Below, piece by piece: positions 9,250 through 19,200 of a stretch of DNA of 64,000 nucleotides (position 1 is its first letter; the number at the start of each line of letters is the position of its first letter). The notes below the pieces were generated by a model. The model was not told the DNA's origin. It was given only the letters and a program-made list of their open reading frames with translations, and made no database searches. Source of the stretch: JASHPR01 sp963844655 (lineage in GTDB: Bacteria > Actinomycetota > Actinomycetes > Streptosporangiales > Streptosporangiaceae); contig CAWJPA010000002.1 in NCBI GenBank assembly GCA_963844655.1, positions 372,001 to 436,000 of the forward strand, in the 5' to 3' direction. Both the position numbers and the translations under genes were made by a program.

Positions 9250-11001
9250 CTACCGGTCGAGCACGTAGCTGCCGGGCGCCGCCTGCAGCGGCCGGTAGTC
9301 CTTGCGGCCGAGGCGGTGCGGGCGGTCCTGCTGGCCGCCGCTGCGCTCGGCGAGCCAGGCCGAGTAGTCCGGCCACCAGCTGCCCGGCACGGTCTGCGCG
9401 GCCCGGAGAAAGTCGCGCGGCTCCGCCGGGTTGTCCGGCCCGTCGTGGGTCCCGTCCGGGGCCGTGTCGTCGGCCAGCGCCCGGAACGTGGCCTTCGGGT
9501 TCGTGGGCGGGTTGACCATCGAAGCGATGTGCCCGCTGGTGGACAGCACGAACCGGGTGCTGCCGCCGAGCAGCTGCGTGGTGCGGTAGCAGGACTGCCA
9601 GGGGCACAAGTGGTCCGCGATGCCGGCTATTACGTAGGAGTCGACGTCGACCTTGGACAGGTCTACCGGCGAGCCGAGCATGGTGGCCGCATCCGCCTTG
9701 GTCAGCGCGTTGGTCAGGGCGATCTCGATGAAGTCCCTGTGCACCGCGGCGGGCAGCCGGGTGGTGTCGGCGTTCCAGTACAAGATGTCGAACGGCGGCG
9801 GTGACTTCCCCTGCAGGTAGTTGTTGACCCAGTAGTTCCAGATCAGGTCGTTGGGTCGGAGCCAGGCGAACACCTCGGCCAGCGTGCGGCCGTCCAGGTA
9901 CCCGCGGGCCTGCGAGGCCGCCGTGGCCAGTGTGGCGGTGCGCCGGTCGATCATCGCCGCCGCGGTGCCCGCGCCCACCTGGTCCAGCACGGTCACCCCC
10001 AGGCACAGCGTGGCCAGCTCCCCCAGGTGGCCGGCGGTGCTCAGGTGCGCGGCCACCATGGCCGAGGCGATCCCGCCCGAGCACAACGCGCAGATGCTGG
10101 CCTTAGGCGCCCGGCAGATCGCGCGCACCGCGCCAAGGGCGTCGACGATCGCCTCGCCGTAGCTGTCCAGGCCCCAGTCGCGGTGCCGCGCGTCGGGGTT
10201 GCGCCAGGACAGGACGAAGACCTGGTGGCCCTGGCTGGCCAGGTACTCGATCATGCTCCGGCCCGGGGCCAGGTCCGTGATGTAGAACTTGTTGATCATC
10301 GGCGGGACGATCAGCAGCGGGTACTTGTAGACCGAGGCCGCGGCAGGCTCGTACTGGATGAGCTCGCAGATGTCCCACCGGTGCACCACCGCGCCGGGCG
10401 TGACCGCAAGGTCCCGGCCCACCTCGAATGCGTCACGGGCAACCATCGCGGGCACGCGCGGCGGTGCCGACAGGTCCGAGACCAGCGACCGCAGGCCGCG
10501 AATCACGCTGAGGCCGCCGCTGTCGATGACCGCCTTCCAGGTCACCGGGCTGAGCAGCGGGTTGTTGCTCGGGGCTGCGGCATCAATGAGGTTGCTCAGC
10601 ACGAACCGCATCCGCTCCTGGTCGCGCCAGTCAAGCTCGGCGTCGGCCAGCAGCGACTCCACGGTGCCCGCGCAGGCCAGGTAGGCCTGCATGATCCGGG
10701 CCAGCAGCGGATTGCTGGCCCACGCGGGATCGGCGAAGCGCCTGTCCTTCTGGCCCGGCGCGATCGCCGAACGGCCAGCTGCGATGCCGGCCAGGTCGCT
10801 GGCCAGGGAGGAGCCGCGGCGGGCCACGGTCGCGGGCCTGCGGGCCAGCCCGGCCGCGAACCGCAGCGTGGACGCGCTGGGCACGAACCGGCGCGCCACC
10901 CCGAGTGCCGCGTCGGACAGCAGCAGGTCCAGCGCGCTGGCGGCGTCCGCGGCCTCGAAGAGGCCGGCGTCGGGATCGCGGTCCCCCGGCTCCGCGGTCA
11001 T
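9250..11001 (-). CDS. phaC: Polyhydroxyalkanoate synthase
   Basis: 583 residues, within the 560-600 range of class I/II synthases. Family landmarks: PPMINKFYITDLAPGRSMIE, VFVLSWRNPD, and the active-site Cys in ALCSGGIAS (lipase-like box with Cys replacing Ser). The catalytic Asp is in AGIADHLCPW and the His in TSGHIASMVNPP; the region FDILYWNADTTRLP is strongly conserved. The box has Ala rather than the usual Gly two residues before the Cys. No phaE/phaR partner is adjacent, which argues for a class I/II single-subunit enzyme. It overlaps the ligase gene (ATGA) and is followed within 6 bases by phaZ. It polymerises 3-hydroxyacyl-CoA at the granule surface. Confidence 0.93.
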   Translation of the reverse strand: MTAEPGDRDPDAGLFEAADAASALDLLLSDAALGVARRFVPSASTLRFAAGLARRPATVARRGSSLASDLAGIAAGRSAIAPGQKDRRFADPAWASNPLLARIMQAYLACAGTVESLLADAELDWRDQERMRFVLSNLIDAAAPSNNPLLSPVTWKAVIDSGGLSVIRGLRSLVSDLSAPPRVPAMVARDAFEVGRDLAVTPGAVVHRWDICELIQYEPAAASVYKYPLLIVPPMINKFYITDLAPGRSMIEYLASQGHQVFVLSWRNPDARHRDWGLDSYGEAIVDALGAVRAICRAPKASICALCSGGIASAMVAAHLSTAGHLGELATLCLGVTVLDQVGAGTAAAMIDRRTATLATAASQARGYLDGRTLAEVFAWLRPNDLIWNYWVNNYLQGKSPPPFDILYWNADTTRLPAAVHRDFIEIALTNALTKADAATMLGSPVDLSKVDVDSYVIAGIADHLCPWQSCYRTTQLLGGSTRFVLSTSGHIASMVNPPTNPKATFRALADDTAPDGTHDGPDNPAEPRDFLRAAQTVPGSWWPDYSAWLAERSGGQQDRPHRLGRKDYRPLQAAPGSYVLDR

Positions 11002-12536
11002 CGTGATTCCTGCGCGGCGTCCCCGGCCGGAGCGCCGGCGGCGTCGTCGCCGGGACGGCGCACCTCACGGCGGAGGATCTTGCCGGTGGGGCCCTTGGGC
11101 AGCTCGTCCACCAGCCAGACCCGGCGCGGGTACTTGTAGGCGGCGACCCGCTCCTTCACAAAGGCCTGCAGCTCAGCGGGCGAGGCCGTGGCGCCGGGCT
11201 TCAGCGCGACCGCCGCGCCCACCTCCTCGCCCAGGTCATCGTGCGGCATCCCGACCACGGCCGCCTCGGCGACCGCGGGATGCTCGTACAGGACCTCCTC
11301 AATCTCGCGCGGGTAGACGTTGTAGCCGCCCCGGATGATCATCTCCTTCTTCCTGTCGACGATGAAGTAGTAGCCATCCTCGTCCACCCGGGCCAGGTCA
11401 CCGGTGCGGAACCAGCCGTCAGGGATCGCCTCGGCTGTGGCGTCCGGCCGGCCCCAGTACCCCTTCATCACGTTGTGGCCGCGGATCGCGATCTCGCCGA
11501 TCTCCCCGGCGGGCACGTCGGCGCCGTCCGGGCCGACCACGCGCATCTCGACCCCGACCACCGGCGTGCCGATCGACCCGGGCTTGCGCTCCGCGTTCGG
11601 GTGGTTGAACGAGGCGACCGGCGAGGTCTCCGACAGCCCGTAGCCCTCGAGGATCATGCAGCCGAACGCCTTCTCAAACCCGTGCATGATCTCGACCGGC
11701 ATGGCTGCGCCGCCCGATATGCAGGTACGCAACGACGACGTGTCCGCGGCCGCGCTGTCCGGATGGTGGAGCATCGCCGCGTACATCGTGGGCACTCCCT
11801 CGAAGATCGTGACCCGGTCCCGCGCGATGATGCTCAGCGCCCGGCCCGCGTCGAACCTCGGCAGCAGGGTGAGGGTGCCGCCGCCGGCGATCGTCGCGTT
11901 CAGGCCGCAGGTCAGCCCGAACACGTGGAACAGCGGCAGGCAGCCCATGACCACGTCGTCCGGGCTGGTCCCGAGCAGCGTCTCCGCGGTGAGCGCCGCG
12001 TTGCGGGTGAGGTTGGCGTGGGTGAGCTGGGCGCCCTTCGGCTGGCCGGTGGTGCCCGACGTGTAGAGGACCACGGCGTCATCGTCGTCGTCCCGCTTGA
12101 CCCAGGTGTGCAGCGCGAACCGGCCGGCCAGCAGCGTGGTCATGTCGGGATCGTCGACCCGCACCACCCTGGCTCCCGTGGCCGCGGCGCCCTTGGCCGC
12201 CTCTGCATCCGCCGAGTACCACGCGAACAGGACCTTCGCGCCGGAGTCGCTCAGGTAGAACGCGACCTCCCGGCTCTTCAGCATCGGGTTCATCGGCACC
12301 ACCACGGCCCCGGCGCCCAGCGCGCCGTAGAAGACCATGGGGAACGCGGGGACGTTGGGCAGCATGATGCCAACCCGGTCGCCGGCGGCCACCCCGAGCG
12401 ACGAGAGCAGCGAGGTGACCCGGCCCGCGGCCTCCCGCAGCTCCGAGTAGTCCAGCACCAGGTCGTCCAGGCGGATCGCCGGGTGGCTGGCGTGCTCGGC
12501 CACCGTCCGGTCGAGCACGGAACTCAGACTGGCCAT
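10998..12536 (-). CDS. Fatty acyl-CoA synthetase (AMP-forming)
   Basis: 512 residues from ATG 12536, placed by a GGGAGG ribosome site 6 bases upstream; the frame is open further upstream but without similarity. ANL-superfamily motifs: VVLYTSGTTGQPKGA (P-loop A3), ILEGYGLSETSP (A5), GWFRTGDLARVDEDGY (A7), DRKKEMIIRGGYNVYP (A8) and LPKGPTGKILRRE with the C-terminal catalytic Lys (A10). It resembles FadD medium/long-chain ligases. First gene of the operon ligase-phaC-phaZ-acyl-CoA dehydrogenase, overlapping phaC by 4 bases. It likely activates free fatty or 3-hydroxy acids for polymer synthesis, or re-activates acids released by PhaZ. Confidence 0.9.
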   Translation of the reverse strand: MASLSSVLDRTVAEHASHPAIRLDDLVLDYSELREAAGRVTSLLSSLGVAAGDRVGIMLPNVPAFPMVFYGALGAGAVVVPMNPMLKSREVAFYLSDSGAKVLFAWYSADAEAAKGAAATGARVVRVDDPDMTTLLAGRFALHTWVKRDDDDDAVVLYTSGTTGQPKGAQLTHANLTRNAALTAETLLGTSPDDVVMGCLPLFHVFGLTCGLNATIAGGGTLTLLPRFDAGRALSIIARDRVTIFEGVPTMYAAMLHHPDSAAADTSSLRTCISGGAAMPVEIMHGFEKAFGCMILEGYGLSETSPVASFNHPNAERKPGSIGTPVVGVEMRVVGPDGADVPAGEIGEIAIRGHNVMKGYWGRPDATAEAIPDGWFRTGDLARVDEDGYYFIVDRKKEMIIRGGYNVYPREIEEVLYEHPAVAEAAVVGMPHDDLGEEVGAAVALKPGATASPAELQAFVKERVAAYKYPRRVWLVDELPKGPTGKILRREVRRPGDDAAGAPAGDAAQESR

Positions 12537-12814
12537 GGTGCCTCCCGCGATGACATTCGGCAATCCCCGTATCAGCATCATGCTCCGAGATCGACGCGCC
12601 CAACAGACCTGCGCGGACGCGGCTGCCCGGCTCTCTGGGCCCGGACATACACACGTTTGATCGAGATACGCCGGGAAAGCTCTATTGCCGGTCCGGTTAC
12701 GTCGATGCACCATTAGCTGTTAAGTGCGGCAAATGTCATAGCCGCGTTGCCCCCACGCGCTACGGCCTGGTTGGGGAGGGACAGGCCGTCCGCGCATAAC
12801 CCTGAGAGGATGCG

Positions 12815-13084
12815 ATGGCCCCGTCCACTCCCCCGGGCAAAAGCCCCGCCACCTACGCCGCCGTCACGGTCCTGCTGCTCATCGGGATCTTAGGCACGCT
12901 GTGGGTGCCGATTTACGCCCGCACCACGCCGATGTGGGGAGATTTCCCCTTCTTCTACTGGTACCAGCTGATCTGGGTGCCCGTGGTCGCCGTCCTGTCC
13001 TGGGTGTGCTACCTGCTGCTGCGGACCAAGCCCGCGGCCCGCGCGGGCGTCAGCCCGCCCCCCGGCGGAGGGGAGGCGAAGTGA
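12815..13084 (+). CDS. DUF3311 small membrane protein, symporter partner
   Basis: 89 residues with two predicted membrane segments (TYAAVTVLLLIGILGTLWVPI and FYWYQLIWVPVVAVLSWVCYLLL) around a PMWGDFPFFYWYQ loop, the hallmark of DUF3311. ATG 12815 follows GAGAGGATGCG. The gene overlaps the next one by GTGA. DUF3311 genes habitually precede a sodium:solute symporter gene, so this is probably a small accessory subunit. Transport role inferred from context. Confidence 0.88.
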   Translation: MAPSTPPGKSPATYAAVTVLLLIGILGTLWVPIYARTTPMWGDFPFFYWYQLIWVPVVAVLSWVCYLLLRTKPAARAGVSPPPGGGEAK

Positions 13085-14715
13085 CCCACGTCAACGCGGT
13101 CTCGTTCACCATCCTCGTCGTCCTGTTCGCGCTCGTGACCGTATGCGGCTTCGCCGCGGCCCGGTGGCGCCGCGCCGAAGACATGATGCACCTCAACGAG
13201 TGGGGCTTAGGCGGCCGCGGGTTCGGCACGTTCATCAGCTGGTTCCTGCTCGGCGGCGACCTGTACACGGCCTACACGTTCATCGCCGTACCCGCGCTGG
13301 TGTACGGCGTGGGCTCGGCCGGGTTCTTCGCCCTGTCGTACACGATCATGGTTTTTCCCATCGTGTTCGTGTTCGCCCCGCGGCTGTGGTCGATCGCCCG
13401 CGCGCACAACTACGTGACCCCGGCCGACTTCGTCCGGGGCCGGTACGGCTCGAGCGGCCTCGGCCTCGCGGTGGCCGTCACCGGGATCCTCGCCACCATG
13501 CCCTACATCGCCCTGCAGCTGGTCGGCATCGAGTCGGTGCTGATCGTGATGGGAGTCGGCGGCTCCTCGAGCAACACGTTCGTGAAGGATCTGCCGCTGA
13601 TCATCGCGTTCATCATCCTGGCCGCCTACACCTACCTGGCGGGCCTGCGCGCGCCGGCGCTGATCGCGTTCATCAAGGATGCCCTTATCTACCTGACGGT
13701 CATCGTCGCGATCTTCTATATCCCGGCCCGGCTGGGCGGCTGGGGCCACATCTTCAGCGTTGCCGACGCACACCTGAAGACGACCAACCCGAAGACCGGC
13801 AAGCCGTTCGGCTCCCTGGTCACGCAGCCGGCCGGCTACTGGGCCTACGCCACGCTGGCGCTCGGCTCGGCCCTGGCGCTGTTCATGTACCCGCACGCGA
13901 TCACCGGGGTGTTCGCCACCAAGCGGCGCGACGTGATCAGGCGCAACATGGCCATCCTGCCCGCGTACTCGCTGGTGCTCGGCCTGATCGCGCTGTTCGG
14001 CTACATGGCGCTGGCCACGCCCGGCGTGAGCACGATCGTGAAGGCCAACGGGAGCAACACCCAGCTGTCCGTGCCGGCGATGTTCGAGCGCATGTTCCCC
14101 AGCTGGTTCGCGGGGATCGGGTACTCGGCCATCGTCATCGGCGCGCTCGTGCCCGCGGCCATCATGTCGATCGCCGCGGCGAACCTGTTCACCCGCAACA
14201 TCTACAAGGAGTTCTTCCGCCCGGGTGCCGACCCGGCCGAGGAGACACGGGTGGCCCGGTGGGCGTCGCTGGTCATGAAGCTCGGCGCGCTGATCTTCGT
14301 GCTCGCGCTCAGCAAGACGTTCTCGATCAACCTGCAGCTGCTCGGCGGGGTCTGGATCCTGCAGACGTTCCCGGCGATCGTGGTCGGCCTGTACACGCGG
14401 TGGTTCCACCGCTGGGCCCTGATCATCGGCTGGGCCGTGGCCATGGTGTACGGCACGATCGAGGCGTACCGCACGCCGGGGAACGGCCAGCTCCACTTCG
14501 GCGCCTCGACGGCTCCCATCCTCGGGCACGTCATCTACATCGCGATCGCCGCGTTCATACTCAACCTGGCGGTCACGGTGGTGCTCACCTTCATATTCCG
14601 GGCGCTCAAGCTGCCGGCCGGGGCCGACGAGACCCAGCCCGCCCAATACAGTGCCGACCCTGAGCAGGGCACGGCCGCTGCCGTCCCCACCCCGGCAGGT
14701 ACCAAGGCGCCGTAA
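13081..14715 (+). CDS. Sodium:solute symporter (SSS family, monocarboxylate-type)
   Basis: 544 residues from GTG 13081, which overlaps the DUF3311 stop. The protein shows about 13 hydrophobic segments and SSS-family features: WGLGGRGFGTFISWFLLGGDLYTAYTF near the start, YVTPADFVRGRYGS, and ALFMYPHAITGVFATKRRDVIRRN. It is closest in pattern to actinobacterial monocarboxylate/acetate (MctC-like) carriers next to DUF3311. The C-terminus has a short hydrophilic tail. It is divergent from the PHA operon, so uptake of short organic acids feeding acyl-CoA metabolism is a reasonable guess. Confidence 0.88.
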   Translation: MTHVNAVSFTILVVLFALVTVCGFAAARWRRAEDMMHLNEWGLGGRGFGTFISWFLLGGDLYTAYTFIAVPALVYGVGSAGFFALSYTIMVFPIVFVFAPRLWSIARAHNYVTPADFVRGRYGSSGLGLAVAVTGILATMPYIALQLVGIESVLIVMGVGGSSSNTFVKDLPLIIAFIILAAYTYLAGLRAPALIAFIKDALIYLTVIVAIFYIPARLGGWGHIFSVADAHLKTTNPKTGKPFGSLVTQPAGYWAYATLALGSALALFMYPHAITGVFATKRRDVIRRNMAILPAYSLVLGLIALFGYMALATPGVSTIVKANGSNTQLSVPAMFERMFPSWFAGIGYSAIVIGALVPAAIMSIAAANLFTRNIYKEFFRPGADPAEETRVARWASLVMKLGALIFVLALSKTFSINLQLLGGVWILQTFPAIVVGLYTRWFHRWALIIGWAVAMVYGTIEAYRTPGNGQLHFGASTAPILGHVIYIAIAAFILNLAVTVVLTFIFRALKLPAGADETQPAQYSADPEQGTAAAVPTPAGTKAP

Positions 14716-14759
14716 CGCTCCGCCGCCACCGCTGCCGTCCGGTCCGGTGCGCGGCCTCG

Positions 14760-15589
14760 CTACGTCCGCGCCTCGGTGGCCTCGAAGCGGCTGGTCATGA
14801 GGTTGACCAGGTCGCTGGCTGAGACGCGGATGTAGCGAGGCTCGTTCTTGCGATTGGAGTCGAAGACGATTCTGCCGAGCGCCTCCTCGGCGCCCGCCCC
14901 GCGCACGAAGCTGTTCTCGACCTTCAGACTGCGCTGGCCGAACCGGAACTGCATGTCCGCGTCAGCCCGGAGGGACTGGCCCTCAGGAAGGGTCACATCC
15001 GAGAACAGGAAGCCCGCCAGCCGGGTGAATTCCTGGCGCACTGTCCGCAGGGCGTACGAGCGGGTGCCGGCCTCGTGATCGGGCCGCTCCACCAGCAGCA
15101 CGCGCGTCTCGTTGCCGTCCGCCGGCATACTGACGGCCGTCTCGACCCCGGGGGCACCGCCTCCGCCGGTACCCGCACCCCCTCGGGCGCCGCCAGGAAC
15201 ACCAGGAGGCCGCTGCGGAACCCGTGCTTGCGGCACCAGGCGGACAGGCGGTAGAGATGGCCCAGCTCGCCGCCGACCGGCAGCCGGCCGCTCAGCCCGT
15301 CGCTGACCACATCCTCGAGCGAGGCATTGGCGGCCAGCGTCAGCGTGCCGTCGGCGAGCAGCCGGTCGAGCGCGGCCCGCATGGCCGCCTGCCGCGCCAC
15401 GGTGTCCAGGCGCCGGAACGGTGAGCCGCCCGGCTCCGGCGCCGGACGGGGATCGAGCGATCCGCGCAGCGGGTAGGCACCGGTGACCGCCAGCACCTCC
15501 TCGGAGTAGCTGCCGAGATCCACCTCGCCGGTGTCGCGGGCCTGCGCCAGCAGGGCCGGGCCGGGCTTGGGCTGATGGCGGCCGAACAT
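14760..15589 (-). pseudogene. Conserved hypothetical protein, apparent single-base frameshift
   Basis: Two overlapping frames join into one protein of about 276 residues if one base is restored in the C/G run at 15146-15154. The first half (ATG 15589, MFGRHQPKPG, to VPAEAVPPG) has a globular alpha/beta look, including LSAWCRKHGFRSGLLVFL. The second half (VETAVSMPADGNETRVLLVE to FEATEART) is equally well composed and ends at a clean stop. Without the extra base the first frame continues as an Arg/Cys-rich nonsense tail. It starts 5 bases after the DUF3592 gene, so both are one operon. I do not recognise the family. It could be a genuine pseudogene or a sequencing gap of one base. Confidence 0.6.
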
Positions 15590-15594
15590 CTGCC

Positions 15595-16107
15595 TCAGTC
15601 CCCGAGGACGGCCCGCACTGCCCGCCGGTGCCGTCGGCGCGCGGTGAGCAGCGAGAGCAGGAAACACACCGGGATCAGGGCCACGAATACCGCGCCCACC
15701 ACGATCTCGGCCCAGGCTGAGGAGGTGTTGCCGATGTCTCCGGCCAGCCCGACGACCGTGGGGTTCGTGGGGTCGTAGACCACGGGCACGGGCTGGCCGG
15801 TGAGGTAGCTGCGGCCGCCAACGTTGATCGTGCCCTGCACCGTGCGGGCGCCGGCCACGAACGTGACCTGGATGGTGTCGCGCCCGTAGCCGTGGGTAGC
15901 CGACACCTGCGCTACGGCCGGGACGCCGCTGGCGGCCAGGGCGTGCTCATTGTGCAGGCCGGAGATCCCCAGGCCGAGCAGCACCGCGCCGTAGACGAGC
16001 ACCGCCGCGGCGACGACGATGCCGATCACCCGGCCGACTCTCCTGCGCCTGCGGCGCCGGCGGGCCGCGGCGCCGGGCGGGGCCGCGATCCCGGTCGTCT
16101 CCGCCAC
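15595..16107 (-). CDS. DUF3592-like membrane protein
   Basis: 170 residues. Structure: basic N-terminus (ARRRRRRRRVGRV), TM1 (VIGIVVAAAVLVYGAVLLGL), an extracytoplasmic beta-rich domain with GRDTIQVTFVAG and GQPVPVVYDPTNPTVVGL, then TM2 (IVVGAVFVALIPVCFLLSLL). The phrase VVYDPTNP is typical of DUF3592 proteins. Function unknown. It is the upstream gene of a two-gene unit with the frameshifted hypothetical and is divergent from lhr. Confidence 0.75.
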   Translation of the reverse strand: MAETTGIAAPPGAAARRRRRRRRVGRVIGIVVAAAVLVYGAVLLGLGISGLHNEHALAASGVPAVAQVSATHGYGRDTIQVTFVAGARTVQGTINVGGRSYLTGQPVPVVYDPTNPTVVGLAGDIGNTSSAWAEIVVGAVFVALIPVCFLLSLLTARRRHRRAVRAVLGD

Positions 16108-16248
16108 GTCTGGAGCCTACTGCGCATCGGGTGTGTTTCCCGTTATGCCCGGCGGTACCGCCCAGACCGTGCGGCATGCCGGGCAGCGCCGCCCTGGTGA
16201 CTGCGTCCGGCGGTCCGAGATGTCGGTGGCGCAGGGCAGGATGGATAC

Positions 16249-19200
16249 GTGCCCGTCTCCTCGCCGGTCAAGACGCCGGCCCTGGACGGTTTCAGCGAAG
16301 CGACCAGGGCGTGGTTCAGCGCTGCCTTCGCCGAGCCGACGCAGGCCCAGGCGCAGGCCTGGGCGTCGATCGGTAACGGCGAGAACACGCTGGTGATCGC
16401 GCCCACCGGGTCGGGCAAGACGCTGGCCGCGTTCCTGTGGGCGATCGACAAGCTGGCCACCGAGCCGGTGCCCGCTGACCCGCAGCAGCGCTGCCGGGTG
16501 CTGTACATCTCGCCGCTGAAGGCGCTGGCGGTGGACATCGAGCGCAACCTGCGCTCGCCGCTGACCGGTGTCGGCCAGGCCGCGCGCCGGCTGGGCTTGG
16601 CCGAGCCCGACATCCGGGTCGGCGTGCGCACCGGGGACACGGCCGCGGACGAGCGGCGCAAGCTGGCCAGCAAGCCGCCGGACATCCTGATCACCACGCC
16701 CGAGTCCCTGTTCCTGCTGCTCACCTCGCAGGCGCGGGAGACCCTGCGCAGCGTCGAGACCGTGATCATCGACGAGGTGCACGCGCTGGCGGGCGGCAAG
16801 CGCGGCGCCCACCTGGCCCTCTCCCTCGAGCGCCTGGATGCGCTGTGCTTGCCTCGGGGGGACGACCCCCCCAAACCCCCCCGCGTGCCATCCCCCGCCC
16901 GCCTCCCCATCCCCCTTCATGGCCTCCGGCCGGCCGTCGCGGCTGGCCCGGCTTCGCCGGATCAGCCGGCGCAGGTCCGCCGACCAGCACAGCGGATCGG
17001 GCTGTCCGCGACCGTGCGGCCGCCGGAGGAGGTGGCCACGTTCCTGGGTGGGGCCCAGCCGGTGACGATCGTGCAGCCGCCCAGCAGCAAGCGGATCGAG
17101 CTGCAGATCGTGGTTCCGGTCGAGGACATGGCCGACCTGGAGACCTCCGACGGCTTCACCGTGCCAGGCACGGGCTCCGAGCCCAGCTCCAACGGGGCAG
17201 CAGATGGCGGGCCGCCGCCGGACGACCCGGCCCGGCGGCGCTCGATCTGGCCGCATGTCGAGGAACGGGTGCTGGACGAGATCCAGAGCCACAGCTCCAC
17301 GATCGTCTTCGCCAACTCCCGCCGGCTGGCGGAACGGCTCTGCGCCCGGCTCAACGAACTCGCCGCCGAGCGGGCCGAGGAGCAGGACGGCACCGGGCCA
17401 GACCCGGCCCCGGCGCGGCAGGGCGGACCCAGACGGCCCCCGGCCGAGATCATGGCCGAGGCCGGAGCAGTGAAGGGGGCAGGGGAGGCGGGTGGGGGGG
17501 CGCCCGCCGAGGTGGCCCGCGCGCACCACGGCTCGGTGTCCCGGCAGGAGCGCACCCAGATCGAGGAGGCGCTCAAGGCGGGCCGGCTGCCGGCCGTGGT
17601 CGCGACCTCCAGCCTGGAACTCGGCATCGACATGGGCGCGGTCGACCTGGTGGTTCAGGTGGAGTCACCGCCGTCGGTGGCCAGCGGGCTGCAGCGGACC
17701 GGCCGGGCCGGCCACAACGTGGGCGACGTGTCCCGCGGCGTGATCTTCCCCAAGTACCAGGGCGACCTGGTCCAGGCCACGGTCGTGGCCCGGCGGATGC
17801 TGGAAGGCGCGATCGAGGAGCTGCGCATGCCGCGCAACCCACTCGACGTGCTGGCCCAGCAGATCGTCGCGATGACCGCGATGGACGACTGGGAGATCAC
17901 CGAGCTGGAGCAGACGGTCCGGCGGGCCGCGCCTTTCGCCACCCTGACCCGCCCGGTGCTCGAGGCGGTGCTCGACATGCTGGCCGGCCGCTATCCCAGC
18001 GAGGAGTTCGCCGGCCTGCGGCCGCGGCTGGTGTGGGACCGCACCACCGGCATGCTGCACGGGCGCCCTGGTGGCCAGCGGCTGGCCGTGACCAACGGCG
18101 GGACGATCCCCGACCGCGGCCTGTTCGGCGTGTTCCTGGCCGGCGGCCAGCGGGACCGCTCCGGCCGGCATTCCCGGCGGGTCGGCGAGCTGGACGAGGA
18201 GATGGTCTACGAGTCCCGGGTCGGCGACGTGTTCGTGCTCGGCGCGAGCTCCTGGCGGATCGAGGACATCACCGCGGACCAGGTGCTCGTCTCGCCCGCG
18301 CCGGGGCAGCCGGGCCGGCTCCCGTTCTGGCACGGCGACGCTCCCGGCCGCCCGGCCGAGCTCGGCCGGGCGATCGGCCAGTACTGCCGCGAGCTCGGCA
18401 CGGCATCCCCTGAGGAGGCCGCCCAGCGGCTGCGCCGCGACGGGCTTGATGACCTGGCCGCGGCGAACATGATCAGGTACCTGGCCGGGCAACGCGAGGC
18501 CACCGGCTACCTGCCCGACGACAAGACCCTGGTCATGGAGCGGTTCAGGGACGAGCTCGGGGACTGGCGGCTGGTGCTGCACAGCCCCTACGGCGCGCGG
18601 CTGCATGCGCCCTGGGCGCTGGCCATCGCGGCCCGGCTGCGCGACCGCTATCAGGGCATGGACGTGCAGGCGCTGCACACCGACGACGGCATCGTGATCC
18701 GGGTCCCTGACGCCGACGAACCGCCCCCGGCCGGGATCGCCATGCTCGACCCGGACGAGCTTGAGCAGCTGGTGACCTCCGAGCTCGGCGCGTCCGCGCT
18801 GTTCGCGTCCAGGTTCAGGGAGTGCGCGGCCCGCGCGCTGCTGCTGCCCCGGCGGCAGCCGGGACGGCGGACCCCGCTGTGGCAGCAGCGGCAGCGCTCG
18901 GCGCAGCTGCTCTCGGTGGCCAGCCAGTACGGGACGTTCCCGATCGTGCTCGAGACGGTCCGCGAGTGCCTGCAGGACGTGTTCGACGTCCCGGGCCTGA
19001 CCGGCCTGCTGCGGGACCTGGCCGCGCGCCGGGTACGGCTGGTGGACGTGGAGACCAGCGCCCCGTCCCCGTTCGCCCGGTCGCTGCTGTTCCGTTACGT
19101 CGGTGCGTTCATGTACGAGGGCGACACACCGCTGGCCGAGCGCCGGGCCCAGGCCCTGGCCCTGGACTCATCGCTGCTCGCCGAGCTGCTGGGGCAGGCC

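Noticed and set aside
15112..15424. Plus-strand short frames over the hypothetical gene
   Set aside because: Shadows of the minus-strand gene; Pro/Arg-rich without start signals.
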